Part shown: piece by piece, positions 60,219 through 64,000 of the stretch
How the letters are laid out: each line of letters begins with the position of its first letter
How positions within the stretch are numbered: position 1 is the stretch's first letter
Position numbers and translations under genes: made by a program
The notes under the pieces: model-generated
What the model was told of the DNA's origin: nothing
Databases searched by the model: none
What the model saw: the letters and a program-made list of their open reading frames with translations, nothing else
NCBI RefSeq assembly: GCF_013376045.1
Contig: NZ_JABMJG010000008.1
Location: 248,001-312,000, forward strand
Reading direction: 5' to 3'
DNA from: Variovorax sp. SG517
GTDB lineage: Bacteria > Pseudomonadota > Gammaproteobacteria > Burkholderiales > Burkholderiaceae_C
DNA length: 64,000 nucleotides

Positions 60219-60626
60219 TTACTTCTTCTTGGCAGCCACGGCCTTCTTGGCGGGTGCGGCGGCCTTCTTCGCTGCGGGCTTGGCAGTCGCAGCCTTGCTG
60301 TCGGCCTTGCGCTTTGCAGCCTTGGGGTCCACGGCGGCCTTGAAGGCTGCGCCCGGCACGAACTTCGGCACCTTCTGTGCGGCGATCTTGATCTTGGTGC
60401 CGGCGCTGGGGTTGAAGCCCGAGCGTGCGGCGCGCGCCACTTGCTTGAAAGTGCCGAAGCCGACGATCTGGACGGGATCGTCCTTCTTCACGGCGGCGAC
60501 GATCGAGCTGGTGATGGTCTCGAGAACGCGCGCGGCTTCTGCCTTGCTGAGGTTGTGGGCGACGGCGATTTTTTCGACGAGTTCGATGCGGTTCAACTGA
60601 GTTCCTAGTAGGTTTGATTTCGCCAT
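60219..60626 (-). CDS. HU-family DNA-binding protein with basic tail
   Basis: 135 residues from ATG 60626. The HU/IHF fold covers NRIELVEKIAVAHNLSKAEA to about residue 95, with VQIVGFGTFKQVARAARSGFNPSAG as the DNA-binding arm. The last 35 residues are an Ala/Lys/Pro tail like that of histone H1 (AAKKAAAPAKKAVAAKKK). A TTG at 60596, ten codons later, has a much better ribosome site (AGGA six bases before) and would give the classic MNRIEL start. The protein bends DNA and helps compact the nucleoid; the tail adds unspecific DNA contact. Confidence 0.9.
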   Translation of the reverse strand: MAKSNLLGTQLNRIELVEKIAVAHNLSKAEAARVLETITSSIVAAVKKDDPVQIVGFGTFKQVARAARSGFNPSAGTKIKIAAQKVPKFVPGAAFKAAVDPKAAKRKADSKAATAKPAAKKAAAPAKKAVAAKKK

Positions 60627-61218
60627 GTTGCCTATGGCGGCGCAGCACGAATCACGCTGCAAGCGGGCGGGAGTTTATTCGACTGCGAGAGCCCGGATGT
60701 AACGCGGTCGCTTCGGGCTGTCGTTGATTTGCCTCATTCGGTCTTCGAGGAGGTCTTGTGCTCGCATGTCGGCGTGCGCTGCGGGGCATCGCGCGGGCGA
60801 TCCAGCTCACGGATGACCATCTATCGGCGAGAAAGATCGAACTCGGTGTAATGACAAGGACGCCGAGCCATGACGAAGTTCTCCGATGAGATTTGATGAC
60901 ACCGTGCTTGCAAGGGCTGCTGCGGTTCATCGATGCTGCTGTGATGGCGACACTACCGTCGCTACAAAACTACGTATCGAGCGCGCGTCCGCTACGGTGT
61001 TCTCCAACAGCATCGGCGGGCCAAGCATCGGGCGTCTCTACCGATGCTCTTCGTGAGCAAGCGCATCGTGAGCTCGCCCCCGGAACCTGATCACGCATTC
61101 ATTCGATACGCCGCACTTGCCATGCGACGAGCGCACGGCGCCCGTAGCCGTGATGCAACAGGCGCACGCAGACCAATGAATGAATCGGGAGAGCAAAGAA
61201 AAGGAAGAAGCCAGAAAG
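60627..61218. other. Long intergenic region without a supported gene
   Basis: About 590 bases between the HU gene and the tRNA terminator. Open frames at 60652-60930 (minus) and 60893-61090 (plus) have no ribosome site, no known motif and odd amino acid content, so I do not call them. Its left end must hold the HU promoter. The rest could be decayed sequence; I see no repeats or hairpins of note. Confidence 0.5.
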
Positions 61219-61253
61219 TGAAAAGCCCCTGCAGCTTTTGACTGCAGGGGCTT
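61219..61253 (-). terminator. Terminator of the tRNA operon
   Basis: AAGCCCCTGCAG and CTGCAGGGGCTT form a perfect 12-bp stem around a seven-base loop, with TTTTC following on the minus strand. It ends the tRNA-Ala, tRNA-Glu, tRNA-Asp transcript. Confidence 0.9.
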
Positions 61254-61258
61254 CTGAC

Positions 61259-61335
61259 TGGCGGAGTGGACGGGACTCGAACCCGCGACCCCCGGCGTGA
61301 CAGGCCGGTATTCTAACCAACTGAACTACCACTCC
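61259..61335 (-). tRNA. tRNA-Asp (GTC)
   Basis: 77 bases including encoded CCA. The acceptor GGAGTGG pairs with CCACTCC, the anticodon loop reads CTGTCAC with anticodon GTC, and GTTCGAGTC forms the T arm. Third and last tRNA of the operon. Confidence 0.97.
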
Positions 61336-61404
61336 TGGTAGACAACGTTCGCTCCTTGCGGAACCGAGTGTTGACGACTCGTGCCGGCTTCACCGAAGTG
61401 AAAC

Positions 61405-61480
61405 TGGCGACCCTACGGGGATTCGAACCCCGGTAGCCACCGTGAAAGGGTGGTGTCCTAGGCCTCTAGACGATAGGGTC
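61405..61480 (-). tRNA. tRNA-Glu (TTC)
   Basis: 76 bases including encoded CCA. The anticodon loop reads CTTTCAC with anticodon TTC, and GGTTCGAATCC forms the T arm. It lies downstream of gltX, whose product charges this tRNA. Confidence 0.97.
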
Positions 61481-61528
61481 AAAACCTTGGACGTGCTGCG
61501 ATCAGCATCTCAAACCATCTCGACACTC

Positions 61529-61604
<76 letters not shown>

Positions 61605-61624
61605 GTGTGGGTGTCGAGCCTCAG

Positions 61625-61654
61625 ATTATAGCCCGAATTTCAGGCCTTTCTCAA
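61625..61654 (-). promoter_or_regulatory. Sigma-70 promoter for the tRNA operon
   Basis: On the minus strand TTGAGA and a perfect TATAAT are 18 bases apart. The -35 element lies inside the last codons of gltX, and the -10 lies between the gltX stop and tRNA-Ala, about 20 bases before the tRNA's 5' end. The tRNAs can thus be made independently of gltX. Confidence 0.75.
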
Positions 61655-63028
61655 TCGTTCGATAACTTTTTCGCGGGAAAAAATTTCGAGGACTGAATCC
61701 AAGGACGGTGTTTGCGGTGTTCCCATCACAAGCACTCGTACTGGCATCGCTAACACTGGCATCTTCAATGCGTGTGTCGCGAGGACTTCCTTGATCATAA
61801 CTGCGATCGAGACCTTATCCCACGCGACCGTCATCATTTTTTCTGCGAGCGTTGCGATTGCGGGCTTCACTGCATCGGTGATGTGCTGCGCGCGATCGGC
61901 TTCGGACACGGTGATGTCCGCATAGAACGCAGAAGCCCAGTCGGCCAGCGCGACCGTGGTCTCGCAGCGATCCTTGAAGAGCGCGCAGATCGCTGGCAGA
62001 CGCTCATCTGCAACGATGCCGCGCTTCTGCAGCTGTGCTGCAACGAGCGGCGCGAGTTCATCGCCGCTCTTCGCCTTGATGTACTGCGCGTTGACCCACG
62101 CGAGCTTGGCCGCATCCCACTGCGCGGGGCTCTTCGACAGGTGCGAACCGTCGAACCAGCTCACCATCTGCTCGCGCGTGAATAGCTCGTCGTCGCCATG
62201 GCTCCAGCCGAGGCGCGCGAGGTAGTTCAACATCGCTTCGGGCAGGTAGCCGTTGTCCTCGTAGGCAGTGACGCTCACCGCGCCGCGGCGCTTCGAGAGC
62301 TTCTGCCCATCGTCGCCGAGGATCACCGGCACGTGGCCGAACTCGGGCAGCGGCGCACCCAGCGCGCGGAAGATGTTGATCTGCCACGGCGTGTTGTTGA
62401 TGTGCTCGTCGCCGCGGAACACGTGCGTGATGTTCATGTCCCAGTCGTCGACCACCACGGCGAAGTTATAGGTCGGCACACCGTCGGGCCGCAGGATGAT
62501 CAGGTCGTCGATTTCGCGGTTGTTGATGGTGATCTCGCCCTTCACGAGGTCGTTCCACGTCACGTCGCCTTCGGGCGGGTTGCAGAAGCGCACCACTGGC
62601 GGCACGCCTTCAGGCACGGGCGGCAGCACCTTGCCCGGCTCGGGGCGCCAGCGGCGGTCGTACAGCGTCTTCTCGCCACGTGCACGTTGCGCCTCGCGCA
62701 TCTCCTCGAGTTCCGCAGGGGTGCAGTAGCAGTAGTAGGCGGTGCCCGCCGCGATCATCTGCGCGATCACTTCGCGATAGCGCTCGAGGCGCTGCATCTG
62801 GTAGATCGGGCCTTCGTCGTATTCGAGGCCGAGCCAGTGCATCGACGCGAGGATCTGGTCGGTCGAGTCCTGCGTGGAACGCGCCACGTCGGTGTCCTCG
62901 ATGCGCAGCACGAACTCGCCGCCGTAGTGGCGCGCATAGGCCCACGAGTAGAGGGCCGTGCGAGCCGTGCCCAGGTGAAGAAAACCCGTGGGGGATGGTG
63001 CGATGCGGGTGCGTACTTTGCCGGTCAT
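61640..63028 (-). CDS. gltX: Glutamyl-tRNA synthetase
   Basis: 462 residues, normal length. APSPTGFLHLGTAR is the class I HIGH motif with Rossmann entry, and GDDGQKLSKRRG contains the KMSKS-type loop. FVLRIEDTDVARS and VFRGDEHINNTPWQ are typical for GluRS. The anticodon-binding domain fills the last 150 residues. It joins glutamate to tRNA-Glu in the cytoplasm. It begins four bases after the metZ stop, and the tRNA-Glu gene follows downstream on the same strand. Confidence 0.96.
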   Translation of the reverse strand: MTGKVRTRIAPSPTGFLHLGTARTALYSWAYARHYGGEFVLRIEDTDVARSTQDSTDQILASMHWLGLEYDEGPIYQMQRLERYREVIAQMIAAGTAYYCYCTPAELEEMREAQRARGEKTLYDRRWRPEPGKVLPPVPEGVPPVVRFCNPPEGDVTWNDLVKGEITINNREIDDLIILRPDGVPTYNFAVVVDDWDMNITHVFRGDEHINNTPWQINIFRALGAPLPEFGHVPVILGDDGQKLSKRRGAVSVTAYEDNGYLPEAMLNYLARLGWSHGDDELFTREQMVSWFDGSHLSKSPAQWDAAKLAWVNAQYIKAKSGDELAPLVAAQLQKRGIVADERLPAICALFKDRCETTVALADWASAFYADITVSEADRAQHITDAVKPAIATLAEKMMTVAWDKVSIAVMIKEVLATHALKMPVLAMPVRVLVMGTPQTPSLDSVLEIFSREKVIERLRKA

Positions 63029-63032
63029 TTCG

Positions 63033-64000
63033 TTATCGTGGATTCAGTGTGCTCAGGCCGCGCGCGATGTCGGCCTTGATGTCTTCGACGTGCTCGAGGC
63101 CCACCGCGAGGCGGATCAGCCCCTGGCCGATGCCCGCGGCCTGGCGCTGCGCTTCGGTCAGCCGGCCATGCGAAGTGGTGCCGGGGTGCGTGATGATGGT
63201 CTTCACGTCGCCGAGGTTGGTGGCCAGGCTCACCACGCGCGTGCTGTTCATGACGTGGAAGGCATTGGCGCGCGCCGTCTCGGGCGAGTCGCCGACCACG
63301 TCGAACGACACCACCGCGCCGCCCTGCCCCGACTGCTGCTGCATGGCCAGCTCATGCTGTGCATGCGATGCGAGCCCGGGGTAGTACACGCGCGAGACGC
63401 CCGGCTGCTTCTCGAGCCACTGCGCGATCTCCATCGCATTGGTGCAATGCGCCTTCATGCGGATGCCCAGCGTCTCGATGCCCTTGAGCACCACCCACGC
63501 GTTGAACGGCGCCAGCGCCATGCCGGCGGTGCGCACGATGGGCCCGAACACGTCGACGATGAGCTTCGAGGGACCGCAGATCGCGCCCGCCATCACGCGG
63601 CCCTGGCCGTCGAGATGCTTGGTGCCGGAATGAATGACGAGGTCCGCGCCCAGTGCCGCCGGACGCTGCAGGATCGGCGTACAGAAGCAGTTGTCGACCG
63701 CCAGCAGCGCGCCCGCGGCGTGCGCCACGTCGGCCAGCGCGCGGATGTCGCAGACCTCGGTGAGCGGATTGGTCGGCGTCTCGGCGAACAGCAGCTTCGT
63801 GTTGGGCTTCACGGCCGCGCGCCATTCGGCCACGTCGGTCTGCGACACGAAGGTGGTCTCGACGCCGAATTTGGCGAACTCCTTGCCGAACAGGTTCAGC
63901 GTGGAGCCGAACACCGAGCGCGAGCAGACCACATGGTCGCCGGCCTTCAGCAGGCCCATGCACATCATGAGGATCGCGCCCATGCCGGTCGATGCGCCGA
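63033..64000 (-). CDS. metZ: O-succinylhomoserine sulfhydrylase, 5' end cut by the window
   Basis: About 321 residues are visible and the frame runs off the right edge (GASTGMGA before the first internal Met), so the true N-terminus lies outside. ETPTNPLTEVCDI and the PLP lysine in HSGTKHLDGQGRVMAGA identify the Cys/Met metabolism PLP family; the HLDGQGR form is typical of MetZ. The enzyme makes homocysteine from O-succinylhomoserine and sulfide. Together with the MetY-like gene at 12904 this gives two direct-sulfhydrylation enzymes. It is cotranscribed with gltX. Confidence 0.88.
   Translation of the reverse strand, partial: GASTGMGAILMMCMGLLKAGDHVVCSRSVFGSTLNLFGKEFAKFGVETTFVSQTDVAEWRAAVKPNTKLLFAETPTNPLTEVCDIRALADVAHAAGALLAVDNCFCTPILQRPAALGADLVIHSGTKHLDGQGRVMAGAICGPSKLIVDVFGPIVRTAGMALAPFNAWVVLKGIETLGIRMKAHCTNAMEIAQWLEKQPGVSRVYYPGLASHAQHELAMQQQSGQGGAVVSFDVVGDSPETARANAFHVMNSTRVVSLATNLGDVKTIITHPGTTSHGRLTEAQRQAAGIGQGLIRLAVGLEHVEDIKADIARGLSTLNPR

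Noticed and set aside
60893..61090. Small plus-strand open frame in the HU-tRNA gap
   Set aside because: No ribosome site, no recognised motif, and composition unlike the neighbouring genes.

Overview
The window is high-GC DNA with tightly packed genes, many tripartite-tricarboxylate 'Bug' solute receptors without adjacent membrane subunits, an intracellular PHB depolymerase and Comamonadaceae-like housekeeping proteins. This points to a betaproteobacterium of the order Burkholderiales, most likely Variovorax or a close relative. The genus is inferred from protein style, not from a search.

From 1 to 23.1 kb there are ordinary catabolic and accessory genes: a short run with a methyltransferase, an SRPBCC-type membrane protein, a DUF4166 protein and a DOPA 4,5-dioxygenase-like protein; a Rieske oxygenase with a Bug receptor and a divergent IclR regulator; a GST; a PHB depolymerase; a LysR-controlled nucleoside set (deaminase, Bug receptor, exported nucleoside hydrolase); a CBS protein; MetY and an alpha/beta hydrolase; an M20 peptidase with a Bug receptor and a divergent LysR regulator; then NAD(P)-binding, thioredoxin-like, Mpo1-like, YihY and DUF2069 proteins and a FAD-linked oxidase.

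From 23.1 to 54.5 kb lies a siderophore locus. One long minus-strand run carries an iron-starvation ECF sigma factor, a stand-alone FecR-N (DUF4880) mini-protein, MbtH, a type II thioesterase and four megasynthase genes: FAAL-ACP-C-A-PCP, KS-AT-KR-ACP, C-A-PCP, and C-A-PCP-C/E-A-PCP-C/E-PCP. The start and stop codons within this run overlap or lie a few bases apart. A plus-strand set holds a FhuF-like reductase, a hydroxyornithine formyltransferase and a TonB receptor with a clear Fur box. A second minus-strand set holds a PvdE-like exporter, an ornithine N5-monooxygenase and a second DUF4880 mini-protein. Together they predict an acylated, polyketide-extended peptide siderophore with formyl-hydroxyornithine, in the general style of variochelin. 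No beta-hydroxylase is present, three adenylation domains share one unusual specificity code, two modules of the last synthetase share an apparently identical 2-kb segment, and the last module has neither A nor TE domain.

From 54.5 to 64 kb the window returns to core genes: a ParB-like protein, a SYLF lipoprotein, a small DUF418-like membrane protein, a 5'-nucleotidase lipoprotein, an HU protein with a basic tail, and a minus-strand metZ-gltX unit followed by tRNA-Ala, tRNA-Glu and tRNA-Asp with their own promoter and terminator.
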